The notes: generated from the letters alone by a model not told the origin. 6,036 bases of DNA from Candidatus Cloacimonadota bacterium (GCA_021106755.1 JAIOTM010000322.1:1-6036); one strand, 5' to 3'. Positions 1 through 6,036 are shown, counted from the stretch's first letter. A program made the numbers and translations.

Positions 1-36
1 ATAGCGGTGTTTCGTGGCAAGCTTAATTAGGAATCT

Positions 37-1212
37 TTATACTAGTTCTACCGAAAGCACTATATCCCAATGTATAGCAGAAATGTTTTGAAAACTAAAA
101 TTACCAGCATAGTCAATTTCAACCTTAGAACCATCTACCCAATCATTATCTGAAATATCCCAAAGTTGTACAAATCCAATAACAGGCGTAAAACAACTTG
201 AATAATCATCATTTATGTGATCTTCATACTCAATGTTACCTTGCAGATTGAATTGCGATATCGTTTCAACCCACGTGTCACCTATTACATCGGTTGCATG
301 ATGCCAACTAATTAGTCCCAACATTCCGCTGATGTTTCCCACATTTATTCTAATTAGATTGGGAGGAATAAACTCAAGTCCACCATTATTAATAGAACCA
401 TCAGCAGGATAGAAAGGTGGAGTCGTTAGGTTTTCATCACCTTGTCTAACTTCAAAATGATCAAATTGATGACCACCTAAATCAACTTCAAACTCCACTA
501 CTGCCCCGACAAGTATCTGCATAATATCTCTGTTTCCAGAAAGCTTGGGGATACTGATTTTATTGAACTTCGGTGGGCTGTCTTCCAGAACTCTTGGTGG
601 GTTGTGTTTATCATCTGGTGTAAAGTGTCTTTTTTCTATCTCTGCTCTCCTCTCCACTATTGTGGGTGATACAATTCTAAATGCTTCTGATAAGACAAAT
701 GGCGCAGTTCTAATATCCTCAATTGGGATTCGTTCTCTTTTACTCAGCCTTTCAGCATGAGCCTTATTCTCATCTGTTATTTCAAAACACGTGAAAGAAA
801 GAGATATTTGCATTTTCTTTTGTACTTTGATTTTAAGATAACCTGTCATAACATCGTCACCGGATAACAGCATTCTGTGCGGTCCATTATCTTCTTCAAA
901 AATCATACTACATTTTTCTTTCCTAAGTCTTTCCTTTTGTAATTGTTCACTAAGTAAGGTTCTATAAGCAACCAAAAGGATTTGCCGCTCAGGATAATAT
1001 GAATGATTGTTTTTGTTTACTCGTGCGGTATACTCAACTATTACCGTTTCCCCTGCCTCATAAAAAATTTTATCAGGTGAATAAGTCCATTCAAACGCAA
1101 CCAATGATTTTGAATCTGGTACAACAGGTCCTTGCCATCCTAATAATGAACACATTGAACATAGTAGTATCACGATTAGTAACGCGTTTTTGGCGGTAAA
1201 TAAAGCTCTCAT
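37..1212 (-). CDS. Secreted protein of unknown function, 391 aa
   Basis: I do not recognise this family. The start at 1212 is chosen over the in-frame upstream ATG at 1260 because AGGAGG lies 5 bases before it and a signal peptide follows at once: basic residues at 2 and 8, then a hydrophobic core at about 10-25. Cys18 and Cys21 lie in the core but do not form a clean lipobox, so cleavage near residue 25 is more likely than lipidation. Residues 40-145 look like beta-sandwich strands (an extracellular Ig-like fold is possible). Residues 150-230 are charged and Pro-containing, like a linker, and 230-391 is again strand-rich with many Asn, Asp and Trp, ending without a C-terminal aromatic. It therefore looks periplasmic or exported rather than a barrel. 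It has its own promoter and is more AT-rich than hisS: sampled 60-base rows at 61 and 901 hold 17 G/C each, against 34 and 30 in hisS rows at 1741 and 2281. Recent acquisition is possible but unproven. Confidence 0.72.
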   Translation of the reverse strand: MRALFTAKNALLIVILLCSMCSLLGWQGPVVPDSKSLVAFEWTYSPDKIFYEAGETVIVEYTARVNKNNHSYYPERQILLVAYRTLLSEQLQKERLRKEKCSMIFEEDNGPHRMLLSGDDVMTGYLKIKVQKKMQISLSFTCFEITDENKAHAERLSKRERIPIEDIRTAPFVLSEAFRIVSPTIVERRAEIEKRHFTPDDKHNPPRVLEDSPPKFNKISIPKLSGNRDIMQILVGAVVEFEVDLGGHQFDHFEVRQGDENLTTPPFYPADGSINNGGLEFIPPNLIRINVGNISGMLGLISWHHATDVIGDTWVETISQFNLQGNIEYEDHINDDYSSCFTPVIGFVQLWDISDNDWVDGSKVEIDYAGNFSFQNISAIHWDIVLSVELV

Positions 1213-1217
1213 CTTGT

Positions 1218-1223
1218 CCTCCT
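1218..1223 (-). promoter_or_regulatory. Shine-Dalgarno site deciding the start at 1212
   Basis: The minus strand reads AGGAGG, a perfect anti-16S match, 5 bases before the ATG at 1212. It selects this start over the longer in-frame ATG at 1260, whose 16 extra residues would push the signal peptide inside the protein. Confidence 0.85.
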
Positions 1224-1283
1224 GTTTTGTTGTTAAACGTTTGCCTTCAACTATACACAATCCCTATTTCAACTTACAATTAA

Positions 1284-1312
1284 ATTTGATTTATTAGGCA
1301 GAATGATGTCAA
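1284..1312 (-). promoter_or_regulatory. Putative sigma-70-type promoter of the 391-aa secreted protein gene
   Basis: On the minus strand a perfect -35 box TTGACA (1312-1307) is followed after 17 bases by TCAAAT (1289-1284), which matches 4 of 6 bases of the -10 consensus. A run of eight A lies just upstream of the -35 box and could act as an UP element. It sits in the gap between hisS and the downstream gene, giving a leader of about 65-70 nt before the ATG at 1212. The alternative TTTAAT lies too far away (22-base spacer). Confidence 0.55.
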
Positions 1313-1414
1313 GTTTTTTTTCTCAGCGATGATAAAAAGAGTAAGCTATTAAGTTCTCTGAAGAGGGAGTTATGTGCTCTCTATTGGCATTTATAACAGT
1401 TTCAAATGTCTCGA

Positions 1415-2683
1415 TTACTTGTTATTTAAAATGTATTCGGCAATTATATCAGTATCAGAAATTGAGACTGCCTGTTGCTTCCCTGTTTCCATATTTCGTA
1501 TGGTAACAGTACTTGCGGCTACTTCGTCTTCACCGATAATCAGTGTCCATGTGGCACCGCTTTTATCAGCACTTTTCATTTGAGCTTTGAACGAGATTTT
1601 ATCGGGATTCCAGGTGAGAGCAATTCCTTGCTCTCGTAAACTTTGCATCAGTTTTATCGCTGGTTCTTGTGCTACATCTCCCGCAACGATGAAATAGGCT
1701 TGCGGAAGCGGTTTTTTCCCAAACGAGCAACCTTCCTGCTCCATCACCATCATCAGACGCTCGAACCCACCAGCGAAACCAATGCCCGGCATTGGTTTTC
1801 CGCCCATTTGTTCAACAAGTTTGTTGTATCTGCCCCCACCCAGTAGAGTGTTTTGTGTGCCGAGGCTATCGGTAACAAATTCAAAGGCGGTATGCGTGTA
1901 ATAGTCTAATCCCCGCACAATGCGCGGGTTTATTATAAAGGGAATATTCATCAGTTTTAAGTAACGTTGTACTAAATGAAAATGTTGCTGGTTGTCATCG
2001 GAGAGAAACTCCAGAATATTCGGAGCTTGAGCGGCAATTTCTTTGCATGTTGAAACTTTGCAGTCCAGCAACCGTTTAGGGTTTCGCTCTAATCTATTAA
2101 GACAGTCCTGACAGAGACTCTTCTTGTAAGGCGTAAAGTAGCTGATGAGGGCAGCATCGTAAACTGCTGAATCGGTGTCGTCACCCAGACTGTTTATTTG
2201 CAGTTCGAATCCTTTAAGTCCCAGCGTTTTCAGTAGTACCCAGCCGATTGAGATTACTTCGGCATCAATAAACGGGTGGTGACTGCCGATATTCTCTATT
2301 CCGTACTGGTAGAACTGACGGTAACGTCCTTTTTGAGGGCGGTCGTAACGAAACATTGGACCCATATACCACAACATTGCCAGACTTCCCTGCGAGGCGA
2401 GAGCGTTGTCCACTAAACTACGGACAACTCCGGCAGTACCTTCGGGACGCAAAGCAAAATTACGTCCCTTTTTATCCTGAAACTTATACATTTCTTTTTC
2501 AACAATGTCCGATGTATTGCCAACGCTACGCTCAAACAGCTCTGTTCGCTCGAAAATCGGGGTAGTTATCCGACGGTAGTTATATCGCTCGGCAATGTCC
2601 TTAAAAAGGGATTCTATATAGTTCCATTTATAGCTACTTTCGGGTAGTATATCAAAGGTTCCGCGTGGGATTGGATATTTCAT
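1415..2683 (-). CDS. hisS: Histidine--tRNA ligase (HisRS)
   Basis: Class II aminoacyl-tRNA synthetase that charges tRNA-His with histidine in the cytoplasm. With the start at 2683 it has 422 residues, the usual length. Visible landmarks: the N-terminal PRGTFDILP (6-14); the RPEGTAG element at 79-85; motif 2, GPMFRYDRPQKGRYRQF, at 108-124, with Arg112; the histidine-binding signature RGLDYYTHTAFEF at 257-269, with the catalytic Arg257; GGGRYNKL at 282-289; motif 3, GIGFAGGFERL, at 300-310, with Arg309. The anticodon-binding domain follows from about 327. Four cysteines (191, 194, 208, 213) form a CxxC...C...C set in the insertion domain, as in many bacterial HisRS. An ATG at 2713 would add 10 residues, but it lies inside the SRP RNA and has no ribosome site; GGAG 6 bases before 2683 supports the shorter form. 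Confidence 0.97.
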   Translation of the reverse strand: MKYPIPRGTFDILPESSYKWNYIESLFKDIAERYNYRRITTPIFERTELFERSVGNTSDIVEKEMYKFQDKKGRNFALRPEGTAGVVRSLVDNALASQGSLAMLWYMGPMFRYDRPQKGRYRQFYQYGIENIGSHHPFIDAEVISIGWVLLKTLGLKGFELQINSLGDDTDSAVYDAALISYFTPYKKSLCQDCLNRLERNPKRLLDCKVSTCKEIAAQAPNILEFLSDDNQQHFHLVQRYLKLMNIPFIINPRIVRGLDYYTHTAFEFVTDSLGTQNTLLGGGRYNKLVEQMGGKPMPGIGFAGGFERLMMVMEQEGCSFGKKPLPQAYFIVAGDVAQEPAIKLMQSLREQGIALTWNPDKISFKAQMKSADKSGATWTLIIGEDEVAASTVTIRNMETGKQQAVSISDTDIIAEYILNNK

Positions 2684-2689
2684 AAAAGG

Positions 2690-2693
2690 CTCC
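2690..2693 (-). promoter_or_regulatory. Shine-Dalgarno site of hisS, abutting the SRP RNA T-tract
   Basis: GGAG lies 6 bases before the ATG at 2683 and immediately follows the T6 tract (2699-2694). It fixes the hisS start. A transcript beginning at the SRP promoter must run through the SRP terminator to present this site. Confidence 0.75.
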
Positions 2694-2707
2694 AAAAAAG
2701 TGCGTGC
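2694..2707 (-). terminator. Putative intrinsic terminator formed by the SRP RNA 3' end
   Basis: On the minus strand GCACGCAC (2707-2700) is followed directly by six T (2699-2694). Its partner is not a nearby hairpin arm but the 5' end of the same RNA, GTGCGTGC (2965-2958), giving a perfect 8-bp, GC-rich closing helix. The helix plus T-tract could release RNA polymerase. A compact local hairpin is lacking (GTGC/GCAC with a 2-base loop is too tight), so efficiency is uncertain; the tract could instead mark only the mature 3' end. Confidence 0.5.
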
Positions 2708-2965
2708 ACCCATAGTCGATACTTATTTCGTTGCAGTAACAGACAGTTAGCTCAAGTCAAGTTGACCTGCGGCACATCACGGGTTCTGCTTAATGCTGCT
2801 CCCTTCCGGGCCTGACATGGTTCGCAGTCCATAATTGCGCAGGGCTTGGCTCTCAACACCACTTATCAGTCACTACAGGAACATCAGCATTCTCGTACGG
2901 GAATTCAGCCCCGCTGTAGCGGATTGCGGGTACAGGGCACCGCTGGCTCCCCGCTTAGCACGCAC
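2700..2965 (-). ncRNA. ffs: Signal recognition particle RNA, large bacterial type with Alu domain
   Basis: RNA scaffold of the signal recognition particle, which binds Ffh and targets nascent membrane and secreted proteins. The diagnostic helix 8 core GGCCCGGAAGGGAGCAGC is at 2812-2795, followed by the usual distal strand ending in GUGCCGCAGG. The 5' Alu-like domain contains two adjacent hairpins: 2943-2926 (GCGG/CCGC arms, loop containing CCUGUA) and 2922-2911 (CCGC-UACA-GCGG). Helix 5 is supported by GTAGTGAC (2876-2869) pairing with GTTACTGC (2740-2733) and GTTGA (2857-2853) pairing with TCAAC (2765-2761). The two ends pair over 8 bp (2965-2958 with 2707-2700), like helix 1. These ends give 266 nt, close to the roughly 270 nt known for Bacillus scRNA. 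A weak promoter, TTCACT (3003-2998) and TAAACA (2980-2975) with a 17-base spacer, is possible upstream. The helix 8 core is certain; the exact ends are inferred from pairing. Confidence 0.95.
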
Positions 2966-2973
2966 AAAATTAG

Positions 2974-2998
2974 CTGTTTAAAGAGCAAAATTTAACAG
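2974..2998 (-). terminator. Inverted repeat between the operon end and the SRP RNA, possible weak terminator
   Basis: Arms CTGTTAAA (2998-2991) and TTTAAACAG (2982-2974) pair with a single bulged base around an 8-base loop, 11 bases after the stop codon of the 112-aa gene. Only four T in a row follow (2969-2966) and the stem is AT-rich, so termination would be weak. The repeat overlaps the only promoter-like boxes of the SRP RNA, so it could also be an operator or chance. Confidence 0.35.
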
Positions 2999-3008
2999 TG
3001 AAGTGACT

Positions 3009-3347
3009 CTATTCTTTTTCGTTTTCAATTAGGTTGAGAGTGCGGTTTATAGCCTTCATGTCTTTTTCATTAAGTTCCGAATCGTCCGCGTCATCAAGTT
3101 CAAATTCGTCTTCTTCGCGCATCCAGTCGGGAGCAAAAATCGCCTCTTCATCGAAATCCCAGCCATCAACATTTTCCAGACCAAAACGTCGTAGTAGCGA
3201 TTCTTCCCAGAGTGAGTAGAAAACGCGTTCGTTCTCAATCTTAAAAACAAGTACTGGCTGACTGAACTTGCGAAGCTCGTAATGCTCATCTTCGACCAGG
3301 TCGAAAAATTCTCTGATTTTTTGTCTGTCCTGTTCTGCATTCATCAT
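3009..3347 (-). CDS. Small acidic protein of unknown function, 112 aa
   Basis: I do not recognise this family. It starts MMNAEQDRQK; TGAGG ends 8 bases before the ATG at 3347 and overlaps nothing else, so 3347 is preferred over the ATG at 3344. There is no signal peptide or membrane segment, so it should be cytoplasmic. Residues 1-25 look helical, about 29-55 mix strand and aromatic residues (LVFKIENERVFYSLW), and 60-95 is strongly acidic with DFDEE and EEDEFELDDADD, followed by a short amphipathic helix to the end. It begins 13 bases after the stop of the beta-barrel gene, so it is probably co-transcribed with the PGA genes as the last member. A regulatory or adaptor role is conceivable but nothing in the sequence shows it. 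A 94-residue overlapping frame on the same strand looks like a shadow. Confidence 0.68.
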   Translation of the reverse strand: MMNAEQDRQKIREFFDLVEDEHYELRKFSQPVLVFKIENERVFYSLWEESLLRRFGLENVDGWDFDEEAIFAPDWMREEDEFELDDADDSELNEKDMKAINRTLNLIENEKE

Positions 3348-3360
3348 AATTCAAACCTCA

Positions 3361-4380
3361 TTAGAATTCGTATTCAACCGCAAGCGAGAATTCGTTCTTC
3401 AGGTAGTTTTTGTAACGTTCAAAATCGAAGGCATCACTACCTGAAGGTTCATAATCGGAACTTGCTTTCCGGTACTGGTGCATATAATCGAAATCAATAA
3501 CAATATCCTTGAAAAAATAGAATTTGCATCCTACATTGAGAGTGTATTTCTTGTCGGTTCGACCATTGTGGAGCTTGTCTTGCAAGTCTGTCTGGAAATG
3601 CTTTTCTTCGATAGCGAAAGAGAGTCGCGGTTTGATATACTTCCGTCGAAAGACTTCCACTTTCTTGTTAATAAAGGATATGTTGTAATGATTTGCCTGA
3701 TTAGTATAATCGCGGGAATCGTATTTATCCAATAATGGGTCATCGCACTTGTAATCCGAATAACGATAGAAGAGCTTCAGGTAAAAGGTGCGAAATGAAT
3801 GCCGCCAGCCCACGCCAAAGGTTAGCTGGTCGCCATCATAATGAGTCCAGTATTCGTTATAGAAATACTGTTCGTATTTGGCATCTATATATACCCAGTC
3901 TTTGCGGAATATCTTGTAATCGCCAGAAAGCTTGTACATATTCTTATCGTATTCGTATTTCTGTAAACCGAAAGGGTCAACATCGTACATGCGGGTATAG
4001 TTTCCGGGATAATAGCCGTACATAAGGCTTATATCCAGCTTACCAAAATCGGATTTCATACCGCCTGAAGTGCTGTACTTTGTTCTATCGCTGTTTTGAG
4101 TGTATAAATCGTATTTTCCGCTGATAAACGGAGTCAGTTTCAATTTTTTCGAGAGCTTGAATTGATACTCCATCCGCAAGGAGGGTGAGATGATAAAATC
4201 GTCAGTGGTGACGATGAAGTCGAAATCCGGGTCACCATTCTCGAATTCTTCCAGATCGTAATCCGACAGCTCGAAAGTGTTGTTGTCAAAAATGAATTTC
4301 ATCTCAGGTGTAACTGATAATTGTGCCGATAGCATGACTGTTGCTACCAGTATGGCGAAAACTAATAATGTTGCTTTCAT
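3361..4380 (-). CDS. Outer-membrane beta-barrel protein in PGA operon, 339 aa
   Basis: Predicted outer-membrane protein. Residues 1-19 are a signal peptide (Lys2, hydrophobic core 4-17, likely cleavage after LSA before Gln20). After an acidic stretch at 38-61 the rest consists of alternating hydrophobic and polar strands rich in Tyr and Phe (for example 63-76, 81-94, 114-124, 146-156, 163-174, 185-192, 198-208, 249-262, 277-288, 291-301), and the last residue is Phe in FSLAVEYEF, the usual BAM recognition end. GGAG lies 6 bases before the ATG. It begins 18 bases after the stop of pgsW and is surely in the same operon. No named family is recognised. The context suggests a channel or anchor for gamma-glutamate polymer, by analogy with barrels in other export systems; this is inference. 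About 12-16 strands would fit the length. Confidence 0.78.
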   Translation of the reverse strand: MKATLLVFAILVATVMLSAQLSVTPEMKFIFDNNTFELSDYDLEEFENGDPDFDFIVTTDDFIISPSLRMEYQFKLSKKLKLTPFISGKYDLYTQNSDRTKYSTSGGMKSDFGKLDISLMYGYYPGNYTRMYDVDPFGLQKYEYDKNMYKLSGDYKIFRKDWVYIDAKYEQYFYNEYWTHYDGDQLTFGVGWRHSFRTFYLKLFYRYSDYKCDDPLLDKYDSRDYTNQANHYNISFINKKVEVFRRKYIKPRLSFAIEEKHFQTDLQDKLHNGRTDKKYTLNVGCKFYFFKDIVIDFDYMHQYRKASSDYEPSGSDAFDFERYKNYLKNEFSLAVEYEF

Positions 4381-4398
4381 TTCAGGCTCCGGATGTGG

Positions 4399-5526
4399 CT
4401 ATAATTCCAGGTCGTGATCAACTATGTTGCTGGTGAAGTGCCTGTCTTTCCTATCGAACATTACAACAACGAAAATGGCAACTAACAGGATAAGTAGTCC
4501 AATAGCGGCAAAAGTCTGATTGACCCGCTTTATCTCGTAAACTTGTCCTTCACCGAGAGGCTTGAAGTTCTCTGCTTCTATAGAAAGATTGTAATCCAAC
4601 GCCAATTTCTCGGTATTGTTGATGTGAATAACGGGAACCCAGTTGGCGAACTCCATCATCACGCCCTCAATTTCAAATTCGAGTTCGTTAAGGGATGTAT
4701 TGAGTCCGGTTTTGAGCTTCGTTGTATTTACGAGGTGTCCGATATTGGCAAATCCCGCACCTATATTGATAAACAGTTTGAAACGTTTTCCAGCAGGGAT
4801 TTCCCGATTATAAGCGTCCATGCGTTTACGTATAAGAGAAGCCGGATTGTCAGTTTCACCTTTCAATGTGTTTGGGTTCAGATTGTTCCGGGTTATTGCT
4901 TTTTCCAGAGCCTGTTGGCGGGAGCGTCCCATTCCCGTAGCAATATCCCAGTTACCACCCATAGACGCGTAACTGCTTCGGAAACTTATAGCTCCTTCTT
5001 GCTGGAGCACACTTTCCATATCTAACCAGGTAAAATCGTTTCTGTTAGCACCATACTCAGCCGAACCAACAGAAGAGATGACTACTGGTTTGAGCTTCAT
5101 AGCTTCGCAAGCGGCATAAACAGCAAGATTGGTACCCGGAATCGCACCAGTTAAACCAATAGCGACATAATCCCCTGTCTTGATATCAGCTTGCTGGATT
5201 AAATCCACGATTACCGCTGCCATGTTTGGATTAAGTGCTGTAACTCGACGGGAGAGACTTCCATAGCTGGTAGTAACGAGGGAACTGTCTCGCTCGACTC
5301 CTATAATTCCAGTTTCCAGTTTATCAACATCAGTATTGATGACGTATCCCCGGGCAATTGATTCATCCTTAAGGATTTCCATATAGTGCCGCATGTTGTG
5401 TGCGGCTGTCAGTTTGATTTCGTCTTTTACAGTGCTGGATTTGCTCTGCGCGAAATAGAAAATCAACATCGCGAGAAGACCAAGTCCAATATACGACCAG
5501 TTGGAGCGCAGGGATGGTTTAAACAT
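4399..5526 (-). CDS. pgsW: Poly-gamma-glutamate system protein PgsW
   Basis: Membrane protein found with PgsB and PgsC in PGA loci; its biochemical role is not established. The 375-residue product has an N-terminal membrane anchor at about 11-26 and a C-terminal one at about 339-357, with the large domain between them probably outside the cytoplasm and a short charged tail (358-375). Conserved-looking glycine-rich segments are DYVAIGLTGAIPGTN (119-133), ISSVGSAEYGAN (150-161), SMGGNWDIATGMGRSR (188-203) and INIGAGFANIG (253-263). The start at 5526 is preferred over an in-frame ATG at 5598, because GGGGAGG ends 8 bases before it and the extra 24 residues would merely be pgsC sequence read in another frame. 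The start overlaps the pgsC stop (TGATG), suggesting translational coupling. The assignment rests on recalled family features and position behind pgsC. Confidence 0.86.
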   Translation of the reverse strand: MFKPSLRSNWSYIGLGLLAMLIFYFAQSKSSTVKDEIKLTAAHNMRHYMEILKDESIARGYVINTDVDKLETGIIGVERDSSLVTTSYGSLSRRVTALNPNMAAVIVDLIQQADIKTGDYVAIGLTGAIPGTNLAVYAACEAMKLKPVVISSVGSAEYGANRNDFTWLDMESVLQQEGAISFRSSYASMGGNWDIATGMGRSRQQALEKAITRNNLNPNTLKGETDNPASLIRKRMDAYNREIPAGKRFKLFINIGAGFANIGHLVNTTKLKTGLNTSLNELEFEIEGVMMEFANWVPVIHINNTEKLALDYNLSIEAENFKPLGEGQVYEIKRVNQTFAAIGLLILLVAIFVVVMFDRKDRHFTSNIVDHDLEL

Positions 5527-5969
5527 CAGAAAGACCTCCCCGGAAAGATAATTATCATAATCAGACGAACCATTACTGCGGCAAGTAGCATTACACACAC
5601 GGTTTTAATTACGCCTTGCCGTTCGAACCAGTTGGCGATAAGTCCGGGAATGATAAATCCGATTGAGCGTAAGGGCGTGTCGCCAAAGGGAAACCACTGG
5701 AACGCTATATTGGAAATCCAGCCGAATATGAAGCCGATTAGAATACTCAGCACCATGCGGCGTTTTCCATAAACCAGAGTGAATTTTGAGATGAGCTTTA
5801 TCATCATAAGTGTTGCCAGACTAACGAGTAGTGTCCCGATAATACGCTTGGGGTCGTGCAAATGCATTGCGATGTAACCTGGAACAATGATGCCTCCGGC
5901 TGAAGCACCTAACAATTCAGTGAATATGAGACTGATTAAAACACCCAGTCCTACTGCCGCTTCAATCAC
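5526..5969 (-). CDS. pgsC: Poly-gamma-glutamate synthase subunit PgsC/CapC
   Basis: Integral membrane subunit of the PGA synthase, working with PgsB to polymerise glutamate through gamma-carboxyl amide bonds at the inner membrane. The 147 residues match the usual length of about 149. Visible family signatures: GVLISLIFTE (9-18), GGIIVPGYIA (25-34), LVYGKRR (65-71), and IGFIIPGLIANWFERQG (102-118); the two IVPGY/IIPGL elements resemble an internal repeat. Four to five hydrophobic segments cover most of the protein. The start codon is GTG at 5969, with GGGAGGG 4 bases upstream, inside the end of pgsB. It overlaps pgsB by 8 bases and pgsW by 1 base. Confidence 0.94.
   Translation of the reverse strand: MIEAAVGLGVLISLIFTELLGASAGGIIVPGYIAMHLHDPKRIIGTLLVSLATLMMIKLISKFTLVYGKRRMVLSILIGFIFGWISNIAFQWFPFGDTPLRSIGFIIPGLIANWFERQGVIKTVCVMLLAAVMVRLIMIIIFPGRSF
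5535..5541 (-). promoter_or_regulatory. Shine-Dalgarno site of pgsW within pgsC
   Basis: The minus strand reads GGGGAGG, ending 8 bases before the ATG at 5526. It lies in the last codons of pgsC and decides the pgsW start in favour of the shorter frame. Confidence 0.8.
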
Positions 5970-6036
5970 GCGACCCTCCCTCAGACAAATCTTTGAAATA
6001 TTTCACAATCTGACCTCCATACTTGTTCTTACCGGC
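5962..6036 (-). CDS. pgsB: C-terminal end of PgsB/CapB (PGA synthase ligase), partial
   Basis: An open frame enters at the window edge (6036) and ends with TGA at 5964-5962, giving 24 residues beginning AGKNKYGGQIVKYF and ending GGSRD. Most of the gene lies outside the window. The identity is inferred mainly from position: the gene before pgsC in PGA operons is pgsB, the ATP-dependent, Mur-ligase-like glutamate ligase, and the GxGNxxGxG-like start with a basic/aromatic helix fits a ligase C-terminus. It overlaps pgsC by 8 bases (GTGATTGA) and contains the pgsC ribosome site. The 24 residues alone cannot prove the family. Confidence 0.72.
   Translation of the reverse strand, partial: AGKNKYGGQIVKYFKDLSEGGSRD
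5974..5980 (-). promoter_or_regulatory. Shine-Dalgarno site of the GTG-started pgsC
   Basis: GGGAGGG on the minus strand ends 4 bases before the GTG at 5969, inside the last codons of pgsB. Its strength compensates for the non-ATG start and supports this start for pgsC. Confidence 0.75.

Noticed and set aside
1323..1360. Possible hisS terminator (AGAG...CTCT followed by TTTTT on the minus strand)
   Set aside because: Only 4 outer base pairs form and the inside is mismatched and AT-rich, so it does not make a credible intrinsic terminator.
2356..2565. Plus-strand frames within hisS
   Set aside because: They lie opposite the conserved HisRS catalytic core and show no protein-like features.
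2684..2713. Longer hisS reading frame starting at ATG 2713
   Set aside because: The extra 10 residues overlap the 3' end of the SRP RNA, no ribosome site precedes 2713, and HisRS proteins begin near MKYPIPRGT; GGAG before 2683 fits better.
3034..3219. Ser-rich plus-strand frame opposite the small acidic gene
   Set aside because: The serine runs are the antisense reading of the Asp/Glu codons of the minus-strand gene; no ribosome site or family is seen.
4543..5025. 160-residue plus-strand frame antisense to pgsW
   Set aside because: No domain, signal or ribosome site is recognisable; pgsW on the other strand has clear membrane segments and operon context.
5527..5598. Longer pgsW frame starting at 5598
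   Set aside because: The added 24 residues are an out-of-frame reading of pgsC, are not membrane-like, and would move the N-terminal anchor inside; a strong ribosome site precedes 5526.

Overview
All genes in this window lie on the minus strand. Reading 5'->3' along that strand (high to low coordinates) the order is: the end of a poly-gamma-glutamate (PGA) synthase ligase gene (pgsB, 24 codons visible), pgsC, pgsW, an outer-membrane beta-barrel gene, a small acidic protein gene, the SRP RNA gene (large type with Alu domain), hisS, and a secreted protein of unknown function.

The organism looks like a diderm bacterium. The 339-residue protein has a signal peptide, alternating aromatic strands and a C-terminal phenylalanine, as outer-membrane beta-barrels do. 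The SRP RNA nevertheless has the long form with an Alu domain, best known from Bacillus/Clostridia but also found in some deep diderm lineages. Together with a PgsB-PgsC-PgsW type PGA locus this suggests an uncultivated or FCB-like diderm (Cloacimonadota is one guess). The phylum cannot be fixed from this window.

Positions 3009-6036 read as one tightly packed operon. pgsB and pgsC overlap by 8 bases, pgsC and pgsW by 1 base, and the next two genes follow with gaps of 18 and 13 bases. PgsB/PgsC would polymerise glutamate at the inner membrane and PgsW is the accessory membrane protein of such systems. The beta-barrel directly behind them is a candidate outer-membrane component for polymer export or anchoring (inference).

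Positions 2694-2965 hold the SRP RNA. Its two ends pair perfectly over 8 bp and a T6 tract follows, so the RNA appears to be about 266 nt with a built-in terminator. The hisS ribosome binding site starts at the first base after the T-tract and its start codon is 10 bases beyond it, so hisS may depend on read-through. hisS (422 aa) is complete with all class II motifs.

Positions 37-1212 encode a 391-aa exported protein with no recognised family. It has its own good sigma-70-like promoter in the 202-base gap behind hisS and a visibly more AT-rich composition. Positions 1-36 show nothing identifiable, and there is no gene-free stretch over 300 bases. No tRNA, CRISPR array, insertion sequence or attachment site was seen.
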